A stretch of 64,000 nt of DNA from Thiodiazotropha sp040506705 (GTDB lineage: Bacteria > Pseudomonadota > Gammaproteobacteria > Chromatiales > Chromatiaceae), in assembly GCA_040506705.1 (NCBI GenBank), contig JBEVWG010000058.1:1-64000 (forward strand). The letters run 5' to 3'. Every line of letters starts with the position of its first letter. Positions within the stretch are counted from its first letter, which is position 1. The translations under genes and the position numbers were made by a program. Below, one piece after another: positions 1 through 9,191 of this stretch. A model generated the notes under the pieces. It made no database searches. It saw only the letters and a program-made list of their open reading frames with translations, and had not been told where the DNA came from.

Positions 1-57
1 TGGGGCAGGGCCCCACCCTACGCCCTGAATTGAACGGTAGGGTGGGGCCCTGCCCCA
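1..57. repeat. REP-like inverted repeat, copy 1
   Basis: Two perfect 21-bp arms at 1-21 and 37-57 are separated by 15 bp. The core reads GTAGGGTGGGGCCCTGCC on the right arm. Related copies occur at 20541, 27707 and 34094 with the core GTAGGGTG(C/T)GGCCCTGCC. The rest of 58-254 is non-coding. It includes AGTAAGTGCCATTC near 71, which recurs beside the copies near 27748 and 34384. The dispersed, palindromic, intergenic pattern fits a REP/BIME-type element. Confidence 0.75.
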
Positions 58-254
58 CCAAAACGGCTTAAGTAAGTGCCATTCGGGTCAGTAGCTAGAG
101 GTGCTTTTAAACTGCATTATGTATGTGCAGAAATAAGCATCATGCTCAGCGGTTAGTCCTACCCTGGAGGAAGTCCAATTAAGGGTATCACTAGCTGGAA
201 GATTGCTATAGTGGCATTCAGAGTTACACGAATATCTCATATTTCTGTTAACAA

Positions 255-1157
255 TCAATGGCTTCTGGAGATTATATAGGTTGCGATCCAGCGTAAGGGG
301 TCTGCCTCTTCGGAGAACGACTCGAGATTATGCAGTGCTTCTTGAATCAGCTCTTCAGCCTTCTCCTTGGCCTCTTTCAACCCCATAACCGATGGGTAGG
401 TCGGTTTATCTTGCAGACTGTCTTTACCTTTCGTTTTGCCTAATGTCTTGGTATCACCCTCGACATCAAGAATGTCATCCTGTATCTGGAAGGCCAGCCC
501 AATGCACTTTGCATAGCGATCCAAATGGGTGATTTGCGCCTTACTGGCTGTTGGGCTGAGCTGTGCACCCAGGCGAACAGCCGCTCTGATCAATGCCCCG
601 GTTTTGTGGATATGCAGATTTTCGAGTTCAGCAAGATTGAGATCCTGGCCCACTGATTGTAGATCGATTGCCTGTCCCCCTGCCATGCCTCGGGAGCCAC
701 TGGCTCGAGCTAAAGTCTCTACCATTGCCATGCGGGTCGCAGCATCGGCTGGTATATGCGCATCACAGCATAAAACTTGAAAAGCGAGTGTTTGTAAGGC
801 ATCACCGACAAGGATGGCAGTGGCTTCATCATAGGCGCGATGACAGGTGGGGCGGTTGCGTCTTAAATCGTCATCATCCATGGCGGGTAAGTCGTCATGA
901 ACCAGGGAGTAGACATGCATCAATTCTATTGCACAAGCCGGTCCGTCAAGGGACTCAATCGGTTGGCCAAGAGCCTGACCTGAGGCATATACCAGAAATG
1001 GTCGGATACGCTTGCCTCCATCAAGGCAGCTATAGCGCATGGCTTCGTGCAGGCGGGTAGGCAGGGTCGTCTCTTTTGGCAGTCGCTGTTGCAACGCATC
1101 TTCAACGCGCTGCTTGCATTGACTCATGTAGTTTTCGAGGGGGTTATTCACTGTCAT
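255..1157 (-). CDS. ispA: Farnesyl/geranyl diphosphate synthase (polyprenyl synthetase)
   Basis: Condenses isopentenyl diphosphate with allylic diphosphates to make the C15 precursor for quinones and undecaprenol. The first aspartate-rich motif (DDLPAMDDDD) and the second (QDDILD) are both present, with GGKRIRPFL upstream and a C-terminal YIISRSH typical of the family. The ATG at 1157 places GGKRIRPFL at about residue 47, close to E. coli IspA, so I prefer it. An ATG at 1196 gives 13 more residues and one at 1127 gives a shorter form. It overlaps the end of xseB by 14 nt, so the two are translationally linked. No dxs follows it; repeats do. Confidence 0.95.
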   Translation of the reverse strand: MTVNNPLENYMSQCKQRVEDALQQRLPKETTLPTRLHEAMRYSCLDGGKRIRPFLVYASGQALGQPIESLDGPACAIELMHVYSLVHDDLPAMDDDDLRRNRPTCHRAYDEATAILVGDALQTLAFQVLCCDAHIPADAATRMAMVETLARASGSRGMAGGQAIDLQSVGQDLNLAELENLHIHKTGALIRAAVRLGAQLSPTASKAQITHLDRYAKCIGLAFQIQDDILDVEGDTKTLGKTKGKDSLQDKPTYPSVMGLKEAKEKAEELIQEALHNLESFSEEADPLRWIATYIISRSH

Positions 1158-1398
1158 TTGGGAAAGATTCAAGCTCCGATGTCTGTTGCTCTCCACTGAG
1201 AATCTGGACTTTCTGCTCTGCCTCTTTCAGCGCTTCCTGGCAGAGTCGAGTTAATGAAACTCCCCGCTCAAACGATTTCAGGGAATCCTCGAGTGACTGA
1301 TCTCCCTGTTCCAGGGTTTCAACCAGACTCTCCAGCTCTTTTAATGCCTCTTCGAAGGCAGGTGTTTTCGCTTTTCTAGGCACGATATCTTTAGCCAA
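1144..1398 (-). CDS. xseB: Exodeoxyribonuclease VII small subunit
   Basis: Small subunit of the ssDNA-degrading exonuclease VII. The helical core has the family pattern FEEALKELESLVETLEQGD followed by LEDSLKSFERGV. The first possible start is a TTG at 1398. A GTG at 1383 gives MPRKAKTPAFEEAL, which aligns better with the usual MPKK start and gives 79 residues, near the usual length of about 80, so the true start may be 1383. It overlaps ispA by 14 nt, the usual xseB-ispA order. The large subunit gene xseA is not in the window. Confidence 0.92.
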   Translation of the reverse strand: MAKDIVPRKAKTPAFEEALKELESLVETLEQGDQSLEDSLKSFERGVSLTRLCQEALKEAEQKVQILSGEQQTSELESFPNDSE

Positions 1399-1800
1399 CT
1401 ATGGTGATTCAGATCGGTTTTTAGTCATACAGTCTGTAAAACTAACCCAGCCCAGATAGGGGGGTCAATCTTATTTGAGGCGCCTTTGACCAAGTCGTGG
1501 ACCAACATCTTGCTGCCAAAATGTGCTTTTCAGCTTTCTCGATCTTTGCAATCGCTGGTTATTACACGGAATCCTCACCTTGAATCAACAATCTGCTAAT
1601 TCAGAGATTCCCCGGTGTTTCATACGGATTGCTGGAATAAAAGCTCAGTGAGAGGTTCAGATGTTGCTTAATTTAATGGCACAAGCGGTTAATAGAGGTG
1701 CCCTTTATGTAAGTGGCAGGGCTGCGGACTCGCAAGCCAAAGCCCAGATGTGTAAACTTCCCGCGGTGTGAACAGATTGTAATAGGATCCTAAACCCAAT
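1399..1800. other. Intergenic region between divergent xseB and parE
   Basis: This 402-bp stretch has no supportable gene. It holds a copy of a dispersed repeat with core GTTAATAGAGGTGCC at 1678-1705, which recurs at 14865-14892 and, reversed, at 34268-34293. Promoters for xseB and parE must lie here, but I could not pick convincing -35/-10 pairs. Confidence 0.5.
1678..1705 (+). repeat. Dispersed repeat family 2, copy 1
   Basis: A 28-bp unit with core GTTAATAGAGGTGCC. A near-identical copy lies at 14865-14892 (one central difference), and a reverse-complement copy at 34268-34293. All three are intergenic. Its role is unknown; it may be the edge of a larger decayed element. Confidence 0.6.
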
Positions 1801-3687
1801 ATGAGTGGCAGTTACGACGCGTCTGATATCGAAGTCCTCAGTGGCCTTGAGCCTGTGCGCAAGAGGCCGGGGATGTACACAGATACCTCCCGTCCAAATC
1901 ACTTGGCCCAGGAGGTAATCGACAATAGTGTGGACGAGGCAGTTGCCGGCTTCGCAAAATCCATCGACGTAACCCTCTTCGAAGATGGTTCACTGGAGGT
2001 AGTGGATGATGGCCGAGGCATGCCGGTGGATATCCATCCGCAACAAGGTGTGCCTGGTGTAGAGGTCATTCTGACCAAACTTCATGCTGGTGGGAAGTTT
2101 TCCAATAAGAGCTATCAATTCTCCGGTGGTTTGCACGGGGTTGGTGTCTCTGTGGTGAATGCACTATCCAAGCATCTTGAGGTTTGGGTGAAACGCGACT
2201 CGCAAGAGTTCAATATTGCCTTTGCCGGTGGGCATAAGATTTCTGATCTGGAAGCGGTTGGAAAGGTGGGGCGTAACAACACTGGGACCAGGGTAAGGTT
2301 TTGGCCTGACGGTCAATACTTCGATAGTGCTCGCTTCTCAATCCGCCAGTTACGTCACGTACTGAGAGCCAAGGCTGTGCTTTGTCCAGGCCTGAAAGTT
2401 AGCTTTTTTGATGAAAAGAGCGGAGATAGGGAAACCTGGTTCTATGAAGATGGCTTGCGGGATTATCTGTTGGATGCCCTTGAAGGCGCTGAGCGGATAC
2501 CGAATGATGCCTTTGTTGGTGAGATGGCGGGTAACAGGGAGGCTGCCGCCTGGGCAGTAGTCTGGTTGCCGGAAACCGGAGATCTGGTGACAGAGAGTTA
2601 TGTCAATCTGATCCCAACTGCTCAAGGTGGTACCCACGTAAACGGTTTGCGAACCGGATTGACCGATGCTGTGAGAGAGTTTTGTGAATTTCGCAACCTT
2701 TTACCCCGTGGCGTCAAATTAACTCCGGAAGATGTCTGGAACAGAGTTTCTTATGTGCTCTCAGTCAAACTTCAAGATCCTCAGTTTTCCGGTCAAACCA
2801 AAGAGCGACTATCCTCAAGGGAGTGTGCTGCATTTGTATCCGGCGTGGTCAAGGATTCATTCAGCCTGTGGTTGAATCAACATACTGATGCAGGAGAACG
2901 CATCGCAGAATTGTCGATCACTTCAGCCCAAACTCGAATGCGTGCTGGTCGTAAGGTGGCACGTAAGAAAGTGACCCAAGGTCCTGCGCTACCTGGAAAA
3001 CTGGCAGATTGCAGCTCGGTTGATCCAACCCGCAGCGAACTGTTTCTTGTGGAGGGCGATTCTGCCGGAGGGTCGGCCAAGCAGGCCCGGGATCGGGAGT
3101 TTCAGGCGATCATGCCGTTACGCGGCAAGATATTGAATACCTGGGAAGTGGATTCCTGTGATGTGTTGGCTTCCCAGGAAGTGCATGACATCTCAGTGGC
3201 TATCGGGGTGGAACCAGGCAGTAGTGATCTGTCGGGACTGAGATTCGATAAAGTCTGTGTACTGGCGGATGCTGATTCTGATGGATTACATATCGCAACC
3301 TTGCTATGTGCTCTGTTTTTGCGACATTTCAAGCAACTAGTCGAGCAAGGGCATGTCTATATGGCAATGCCACCACTCTACCGCATCGATGTTGGTAAAC
3401 GGGTTTTCTACGCACTTGATGATTCAGAAAAGGAGGGTATTCTGGATCGGATTGAAGCGGAGAAGCTGAAAGGCAAAGTCAATGTGCAGCGTTTCAAAGG
3501 ATTGGGTGAAATGAACCCGATGCAGCTGCGTGAGACGACCATACATCCCGATACCAGAAAGCTGATTCAGCTTACGGTAGAGGCTGGAGATAGCACCAAT
3601 ATGGTTATGGATATGATGCTGGCAAAGAAGCGCTCATCAGACCGAAAAAAGTGGTTGGAGGAGAAGGGCGATTTAGTAGAAATATAA
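1801..3687 (+). CDS. parE: DNA topoisomerase IV subunit B
   Basis: ATPase subunit of topoisomerase IV, which unlinks daughter chromosomes. At 628 residues it is full length. The GHKL ATPase region has IDNSVDEA and DDGRGMPVD in the first 80 residues. The transducer domain follows, then the TOPRIM domain with LVEGDSAGGSAKQARDR near residue 418 and DADSDGLHI near 497. The C-terminal RFKGLGEMNP and KKRSSDRKKWL match ParE rather than GyrB. The ATG at 1801 matches the family start (GLEPVRKRPGMYTD follows), although no strong ribosome binding site precedes it. No parC is adjacent. Confidence 0.97.
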   Translation: MSGSYDASDIEVLSGLEPVRKRPGMYTDTSRPNHLAQEVIDNSVDEAVAGFAKSIDVTLFEDGSLEVVDDGRGMPVDIHPQQGVPGVEVILTKLHAGGKFSNKSYQFSGGLHGVGVSVVNALSKHLEVWVKRDSQEFNIAFAGGHKISDLEAVGKVGRNNTGTRVRFWPDGQYFDSARFSIRQLRHVLRAKAVLCPGLKVSFFDEKSGDRETWFYEDGLRDYLLDALEGAERIPNDAFVGEMAGNREAAAWAVVWLPETGDLVTESYVNLIPTAQGGTHVNGLRTGLTDAVREFCEFRNLLPRGVKLTPEDVWNRVSYVLSVKLQDPQFSGQTKERLSSRECAAFVSGVVKDSFSLWLNQHTDAGERIAELSITSAQTRMRAGRKVARKKVTQGPALPGKLADCSSVDPTRSELFLVEGDSAGGSAKQARDREFQAIMPLRGKILNTWEVDSCDVLASQEVHDISVAIGVEPGSSDLSGLRFDKVCVLADADSDGLHIATLLCALFLRHFKQLVEQGHVYMAMPPLYRIDVGKRVFYALDDSEKEGILDRIEAEKLKGKVNVQRFKGLGEMNPMQLRETTIHPDTRKLIQLTVEAGDSTNMVMDMMLAKKRSSDRKKWLEEKGDLVEI

Positions 3688-3691
3688 ACAT

Positions 3692-4279
3692 ATGAGATAT
3701 TCTATGTTCAAAAGCGTTGGCACCTTTAATATGCAGCAGAAGACCGGGTTTGATTTACAGCTTGTAGTGGTAGTGGTAGTGGTTTTTTTTACTGCCATCT
3801 CCATGTTACTCGCCTCTGCAACTGCGAAAGCGGTTGAGTTCCCTCCAATGGTGGCGTCCGATGTGGCTCTGTTGCAAGACAATCTTGGGGAGATGAAGAA
3901 GCTTGCTCCAAAATTAAGGATGCAACTCAGAACGGTGCGTTCCCAGGTGGAGTTTGATGTAAGACAGATACACAACATTGAACGAAGTATCAGTCAGTCT
4001 GAAAGGGATCTGGAACGGCTTATTATGATGCACAGAGGTGATCGGTTTAGTGAATTGAGAGCACACTTTCTGGTCGACGACCTACGGCGTAAGGCGAAGA
4101 TCATGCACGAAGGTGAAAACTACGTTTTAGGTATGATTGAACGACTCCAGGAAAATCAGGATGATCGTCTGCTACCCATGATTGAGCAGTACAACCAGCT
4201 ATTTCTCATACTGGGAGAGTATAATCAACTGATTGATCAGTGCCTGAATATCATTACCTCGCAAAAAGAGATGTCGTGA
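3692..4279 (+). CDS. Unknown secreted or membrane-anchored helical protein
   Basis: Not recognised. It has an N-terminal hydrophobic segment (about residues 24-46, with a run of seven valines) ending in ASATAKA, a plausible signal peptidase site. A charged, helix-rich domain follows that looks coiled-coil (about 60-190). The valine run is encoded by three tandem GTAGTG hexamers followed by G and eight T (3764-3790), an unstable-looking tract. It starts 4 nt after the parE stop, so co-transcription is likely. A second ATG at codon 14 is possible. It probably acts in the periplasm. Confidence 0.7.
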   Translation: MRYSMFKSVGTFNMQQKTGFDLQLVVVVVVVFFTAISMLLASATAKAVEFPPMVASDVALLQDNLGEMKKLAPKLRMQLRTVRSQVEFDVRQIHNIERSISQSERDLERLIMMHRGDRFSELRAHFLVDDLRRKAKIMHEGENYVLGMIERLQENQDDRLLPMIEQYNQLFLILGEYNQLIDQCLNIITSQKEMS

Positions 4280-4362
4280 CTCTCTGTTGTCATAGATTAG
4301 CAGGCTGTTCTAACGTCCTCTACCTGAAAAACCATTTCTTCTATTAGCAGTAAATCTCTTCA

Positions 4363-4971
4363 GTGAACCAGAATCTGATGCAAAGACTTCTTTTGATCAT
4401 AATGATACTTCTACTTAGTAGTGGTTTGGCCTGGTTACTCTTGGTTTGGCATCCAGAAGATAGCAAGCGGGGTGGTGCTGAATTACAGGCTGTTCCCAAA
4501 GGTGGAGATTTTAGTTTTCGATCCTATCAGGGTGTCGTGAGTCTTAAAGATTTTCGAGGCCAGGTTGTGCTGCTCTATTTCGGATATACCTGGTGTCCGG
4601 ATATATGTCCGACGAACCTGGCATTGATCAGTACCATTCTGGATGAAATGAGTGAGGCTGAAAGGGCAAAAGTACAGCCTATTTTTGTTAGTGTGGACCC
4701 TGCTCGGGATAGTGTGGATAGATTGAAGGAATATGTTGAGTATTTTCATCCCAAGTTGCTTGGAGTCACAGCCAGTGAGCCGGTTATCAGGGAAGTGGCG
4801 GAGCGATATGGTGCGGCTTATAAGCTTCACCAGGAAGAGGGAGAGGCCAACTATGTTGTCGATCACTCAGCAGATACCTACCTGGTTGGCACAGATGGGG
4901 AGTTGATAAATACCATTCCCCATGGGGCCACTGCCGAGGAGTTGCTGGCGGCGGTTCGTCCATTGCTATGA
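4363..4971 (+). CDS. SCO1/SenC family copper chaperone
   Basis: Membrane-anchored thioredoxin-fold protein that delivers copper to the CuA centre of cytochrome c oxidase or handles thiol redox there. One N-terminal membrane segment (about 8-29) is followed by the SCO fold. The copper-ligand motif CPDIC is at residues 78-82 and the third ligand His is at 168 in DHSADTYLV. Its length of 202 residues is usual. The start is a GTG at 4363; an in-frame ATG follows five codons later. Its 3' end overlaps the convergent ppx gene by 6 nt. No oxidase genes lie nearby. Confidence 0.9.
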   Translation: MNQNLMQRLLLIIMILLLSSGLAWLLLVWHPEDSKRGGAELQAVPKGGDFSFRSYQGVVSLKDFRGQVVLLYFGYTWCPDICPTNLALISTILDEMSEAERAKVQPIFVSVDPARDSVDRLKEYVEYFHPKLLGVTASEPVIREVAERYGAAYKLHQEEGEANYVVDHSADTYLVGTDGELINTIPHGATAEELLAAVRPLL

Positions 4972-6477
4972 AAACCTGAGTAGATATCCAGCCGATTCAA
5001 GATAACCTGCCTCTTGCTCAAGTTCAGTCCTGGTCAGTGGATGATGGTTGATCCAATCTTCAGGATAGACCAGAGAGATACGATTCTCTTCGACCTCCAA
5101 TCGGGGGATTGGTTTGGCGACAGGGGATCTGGCTCTGTGACTCAATACCGAAAGACGCAGCAAGATACAGAGCTGCTTGGTACAAGTGATCACATCACTG
5201 GGTAGTTGCTCAAAAATTGAGGTGGGAAATTTTCTACGATGACCCCGAACCATCGCTGCCAGAACCCTCTGTTCCTGGCGGGAAAAACCTGACAGATCAG
5301 AATTTTCAATCACATAGGCGCCATGTTTTTGGAATTGACTGTGAGAAACCGTGAGTCCTATTTCATGCACTCTGGCTGCCCAATTCAACATGGCGCTGTA
5401 TTTCGGTGCTTCTAAATGCCAGCTTCTTTTTGCCTGCTCTAACAGAGACTGCGCTGTCTCCTTTATGCGATTGGCCTGAAGTTGGTCAATATCGTAGCGC
5501 TTTGACAGGGTTTTCAGGGTCAATTCCCTGGCGTCTTCATCTTGACTTCGGCCAATCATGTCATAGATCAGGCCTTCTCTAAGTGCCTCTGAAGAGACAT
5601 CCATATGGTCGATACCGATATGTTCGAAGACAGCAGAAAGAACTGCTACCCCCCCGGCGAAGACCGGTTTTCGCTCTTCAGATAGACCCTTTAAGGCAAG
5701 TTGCTCGACAGAGCCGGCATCGATCAGATGGCGAGTGAGTCGCTCAAGTGAATTGCGGGTGATTCCAGACTCACTCCACCCTTCTTCAATGACTACATTA
5801 CGGATTGACTTGATACTACCGGAACTGCCGATTGCTCTCGCCCATTCTCCATCGCGAAACTCGTTTCTTACCGGTCGAATCTCGATCGCACAAGCTAGCA
5901 TTGCCTCCCTCATCGATTGTGAAGTGATCTTTCCGTTTTGAAAGAAACGGCGACTCATGCTCACGCAACCCATGTGAAGACTTTCCCGTTCTAAGGGTTG
6001 ATAGCCTTGCCCAATGATAAGTTCAGTACTGCCACCACCGATATCTACCACCAAACGTTTTTCATCGCCGGCAGCCAGGCCATGTGCGACGCCAAGATAG
6101 ACCAGGCGGGCCTCTTCCCGTCCCGCGATAATCTCTATGGGGTGTAGCAGGGCCTTTTCAGCCAGGCTATGAAAATTATCCGCCGGATGAATCTGGCGCA
6201 TAGTATTGGTACCCACGACGCGGATATTTTCTGCTGGCAGAGGCCGTAACCTCTGAGAGTAGCGACTGAGGCAGTTGATTGCCCGCTCTGCAACCATTGG
6301 ATCCAAACGTTTGTCAGGTGTGAGACCTTCACCAAGCCTCACCATCTCTTTCATCTTGTCGATGATCTGCAGGTGTCCATCATTTACCCGGGCAACAATA
6401 AGATGAAAACTGTTTGACCCCAGATCTATGGCGGCTATGGCTTCCTCTAGGTCAGCCTCTGGAAGCTGTTGCGACAT
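4966..6477 (-). CDS. ppx: Exopolyphosphatase
   Basis: Releases orthophosphate from the ends of polyphosphate; close paralogues (GppA) hydrolyse pppGpp. The ASKHA-fold phosphate loops are visible: AAIDLGSNSFHLIVARV near the N-terminus and VDIGGGSTELIIG near residue 145. At 503 residues it has the extra C-terminal HD-like and tail domains of full-length Ppx. A divergent promoter region of 188 bp separates it from the NUDIX gene. No ppk is adjacent. Confidence 0.93.
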   Translation of the reverse strand: MSQQLPEADLEEAIAAIDLGSNSFHLIVARVNDGHLQIIDKMKEMVRLGEGLTPDKRLDPMVAERAINCLSRYSQRLRPLPAENIRVVGTNTMRQIHPADNFHSLAEKALLHPIEIIAGREEARLVYLGVAHGLAAGDEKRLVVDIGGGSTELIIGQGYQPLERESLHMGCVSMSRRFFQNGKITSQSMREAMLACAIEIRPVRNEFRDGEWARAIGSSGSIKSIRNVVIEEGWSESGITRNSLERLTRHLIDAGSVEQLALKGLSEERKPVFAGGVAVLSAVFEHIGIDHMDVSSEALREGLIYDMIGRSQDEDARELTLKTLSKRYDIDQLQANRIKETAQSLLEQAKRSWHLEAPKYSAMLNWAARVHEIGLTVSHSQFQKHGAYVIENSDLSGFSRQEQRVLAAMVRGHRRKFPTSIFEQLPSDVITCTKQLCILLRLSVLSHRARSPVAKPIPRLEVEENRISLVYPEDWINHHPLTRTELEQEAGYLESAGYLLRFS

Positions 6478-6677
6478 ATTATTTAACTACTCTTTTTAAA
6501 AACGGTCATCATATCAAGAAAGGGCTGTTATCAATAACTTCTATGTAGGTGAGTGCTCTCTGGCCTGAAAATATTGAAATTATATGGTTTTATCGGCGAA
6601 ATATTAGGAGATAAGAGTGTTGTTTTAGTAAACCAATAGGCGACAATGGGAACATATCAGTCTCAGTGGAGTGGATG

Positions 6678-7265
6678 ATGATTTTTTGCAGTCAATGTGG
6701 GGCGAAGGTCGAGGTCAAGATACCAGAAGGGGATAACCGCCCCAGACATGTCTGCGATGCCTGTAACACCATTCACTACCATAATCCCAAAATCGTTGTT
6801 GGCTGCATTCCGGTTTGGGAGGAGAAAATACTGCTTTGCCGCCGAGCAATAGAACCAAGGTATGGGTTCTGGACCTTACCTGCAGGTTTTATGGAGAATG
6901 GCGAGACCAGTCAAGAGGGTGCAGCCAGAGAGACCTTGGAAGAGGCGACAGCTCGTGTAGATGTGGAAGGACTATATGGTCTATATAACTTGCCCCATAT
7001 CAATCAGATCTACTTAATCTTTCGAAGCCGTTTACTTGATCTTGATTTTGCCGCAGGTTCGGAGAGTCTTGAAGTTGCACTGTTTGAAGAGTCGGAGATT
7101 CCATGGCATGAGATGGCCTTTCCGGTGATCAGGGAGTCCTTACAAATCTTTTTCAAAGATAGGCAAACCGGATCATTTCCCCTGCGTGGAGGCACGATTA
7201 TTCGCAGTCAAAACGACCGCAAAGGCTACCAGATGATTATGGATCCTGCTGCAGCCCCGGAATAG
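6678..7265 (+). CDS. NUDIX hydrolase with N-terminal zinc ribbon
   Basis: Hydrolyses a nucleoside diphosphate linked to another moiety. Its substrate cannot be told from the sequence. The zinc ribbon is CSQC...CDAC in the first 35 residues. The NUDIX box runs from GFMENGE through RETLEEATA and matches GX5EX7REUXEEXGU. The upstream GTG at 6666 and ATG at 6675 are also in frame. The 6678 ATG gives the usual MIFCSQCG start and sits 6 nt after GGAG. About 195 residues is normal for this NudC-like group. Confidence 0.9.
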   Translation: MIFCSQCGAKVEVKIPEGDNRPRHVCDACNTIHYHNPKIVVGCIPVWEEKILLCRRAIEPRYGFWTLPAGFMENGETSQEGAARETLEEATARVDVEGLYGLYNLPHINQIYLIFRSRLLDLDFAAGSESLEVALFEESEIPWHEMAFPVIRESLQIFFKDRQTGSFPLRGGTIIRSQNDRKGYQMIMDPAAAPE

Positions 7266-7321
7266 TTACTAACCTGAGTGTATTAATATCTATGGCCTGG
7301 TTAGTAGCTGTGGTTTGTAAC

Positions 7322-7351
7322 AACTCAGAACCCTTGTCAGGATTCTGAGTT
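7322..7351. terminator. Hairpin between convergent NUDIX and NYN genes
   Basis: A perfect 9-bp stem, AACTCAGAA (7322-7330) pairing with TTCTGAGTT (7343-7351), encloses a 12-nt loop between two convergent genes. There is no long T run on either side, so termination may be weak or Rho-assisted. Confidence 0.5.
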
Positions 7352-7356
7352 ATCCT

Positions 7357-8196
7357 TCATAAGCCACTTCCGCCAAAACTGGGTACCAGGCGCACATTGT
7401 TAGCAACCAGCCCATCATCCTTATCACTCTTTTCAATGTAAAACTCGAGTATTGAGTCGCGATTCAGCATGATCTCGTCGGTGACTTCATCGGCCAACTC
7501 ATTGGCATGGCAGAAGACACTTTCATAAGGAGAGTCGGGGTGACGCGGATCGATAATCCACAGATTGGGATCGATACGCTTGATAAAGCGAAGAAATCCA
7601 TAGCCTTTCTCAGGAAACCACTTGGAACAGACACCACGGACACAAGAGCCAGGGGCTCCCCATTCGTTTCGAGGTTCGTAGGAGATCGGCAACAGATCCG
7701 GGATCAGGAAACCAGAGTAGTAGTCATCCACTAGTCTTCTTAAATCTTGAGAAACATTGCGGAATCCAAGCAATTCAACCCGGCATCCCCGATCCTGCAA
7801 TGCAGTCACGACTTGTAAAAAATCGCCATCGCCAGTCACCATGAGTAACAGGTCGAGTTTTTCTGCTTGTAGCATGGCATCAACAGCCATATCGAGATCG
7901 GCATTGGCCTTAGTGGTTACATTGCCCTCATCATCCGTATATCTACGCACATTTTTAACGACTATTTTCCAGCCGAATTCCCTCACCATCTGCTGGTAGG
8001 TCAAGGCCCGCCTTCGATACTCCGGGTCTTCTTTTGCACGCTCCTGGTCAAAAGCGATATAGGTATTGAGTCTGACCAGAGAACCTCCATATCGTCCAGC
8101 AAACATTCGCAGTATGTCGTAACGGAGCTGGTAGCCACCGTTGTAACGTACATTTTCTGCATCAACAAAAACGCCAACTTTAATTACTTGCTGCAA
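7357..8196 (-). CDS. NYN (LabA/DUF88) domain protein with C-terminal cold-shock-like domain
   Basis: A PIN-like nuclease fold followed by an RNA-binding-type OB fold. The NYN domain spans about residues 1-165, with acidic positions in VFVDAENV, ADLDMAVDAM and VTGDGDFLQV where the family binds metal. The C-terminal part (about 190-275) has FPEKGYGFLRF and ESVFCHANEL, which resemble the RNP-type motifs of cold-shock proteins (KGFGFI and VFVH). A role in RNA turnover is inferred. It is transcribed alone, and about 1 kb of non-coding DNA lies upstream. Confidence 0.88.
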   Translation of the reverse strand: MQQVIKVGVFVDAENVRYNGGYQLRYDILRMFAGRYGGSLVRLNTYIAFDQERAKEDPEYRRRALTYQQMVREFGWKIVVKNVRRYTDDEGNVTTKANADLDMAVDAMLQAEKLDLLLMVTGDGDFLQVVTALQDRGCRVELLGFRNVSQDLRRLVDDYYSGFLIPDLLPISYEPRNEWGAPGSCVRGVCSKWFPEKGYGFLRFIKRIDPNLWIIDPRHPDSPYESVFCHANELADEVTDEIMLNRDSILEFYIEKSDKDDGLVANNVRLVPSFGGSGL

Positions 8197-9191
8197 TGTG
8201 CTTTACCCATTTAAGAATAATTATGAACTGAAAACGGAATTTTAAATTGCGAATAAAAATATAGGAAATTGTTTAAATAGATGCGCCTACAGCAGGCTTG
8301 GTGCCCTGGTCTGTAGGTCATCGAATATCTGACTGCCATTATTAATTCAATCAAAACAGGGAGGTGTTAAAAAACCCTGATTATGCTGTGACTCTTGCTA
8401 AAGTTATCGCTATTGGCAAGAGTTATTATTGGTCAAGCACATTCCAGAAGCCCTGAACGCACCATTTTTTGTCTGCTCAACAAGAACTCGCCGCGTAGAT
8501 AGTAGTTGCAGCTCTGTTCATGCGGGGTCACTGTTCCCCAAGTAGATGAATTTATTTCAACTTTGATAATTATACATCGATCTGTTAATTAAATTGAATA
8601 CCAATGACGTGGTTAAAGCCAGAGGTAAAGTAGAAATATCGATCTATGTAAATATTGATACTATCTTATCGATTCAGACTTAATCTGTGAATACCCTTCG
8701 CTAATTTACTACTCATCAACACGACATTATCACATACAAAGTGTAGTACTTTTGATCAACTTTGCTGTTAAAGGGAGTAACTGTTTTCCTCTCTTGAGAA
8801 AGTAATTCAATAGGGGGGTTGTCGACAATTATAGTTGGTAGGTGGGAGAGATTAAGGTAAATGGCATATGAAGTGTAAGGTATTTTTATGCATCAGACAT
8901 CAGATGAAATCGTTTGGCTAGGTATCAGTTGGATTGCAGACAATACCCATTGACCCTACTGTAAAGTGCTCAGTTATATAAAAAACAGAAACTTAGGGTT
9001 GTACGATAATGTTCTTACTAAAGATATTTGCTGTTGGTATGGTAGTGTTGTGAATGGTTAATTGCTCTTTTATTCAGGTTGCTCTTGAAGTCGTGTAGAT
9101 GACCTAATATGGTACAGGAAGCGGTGTTTGTCTGGCTCGGTTTTGGTCAAAATTCACCAGAATAAAAATAACACGTGCAGGAAGAGTTGCG
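8197..9191. other. Long AT-rich gap upstream of zwf
   Basis: This 995-bp region has no ORF of normal size. A perfect 8-bp inverted repeat, ACTCTTGC (8391-8398) with GCAAGAGT (8416-8423), could form a hairpin. A 21-codon ATG frame at 8888-8953 follows a weak AAGG and is the only small frame I noticed; I do not call it a gene. The region could hide a small RNA or a long regulated leader. Confidence 0.4.

Noticed and set aside
8888..8953. 21-codon ATG frame upstream of zwf
   Set aside because: Ribosome binding site is weak and no promoter was found, unlike the 29-codon ORF at 37748.
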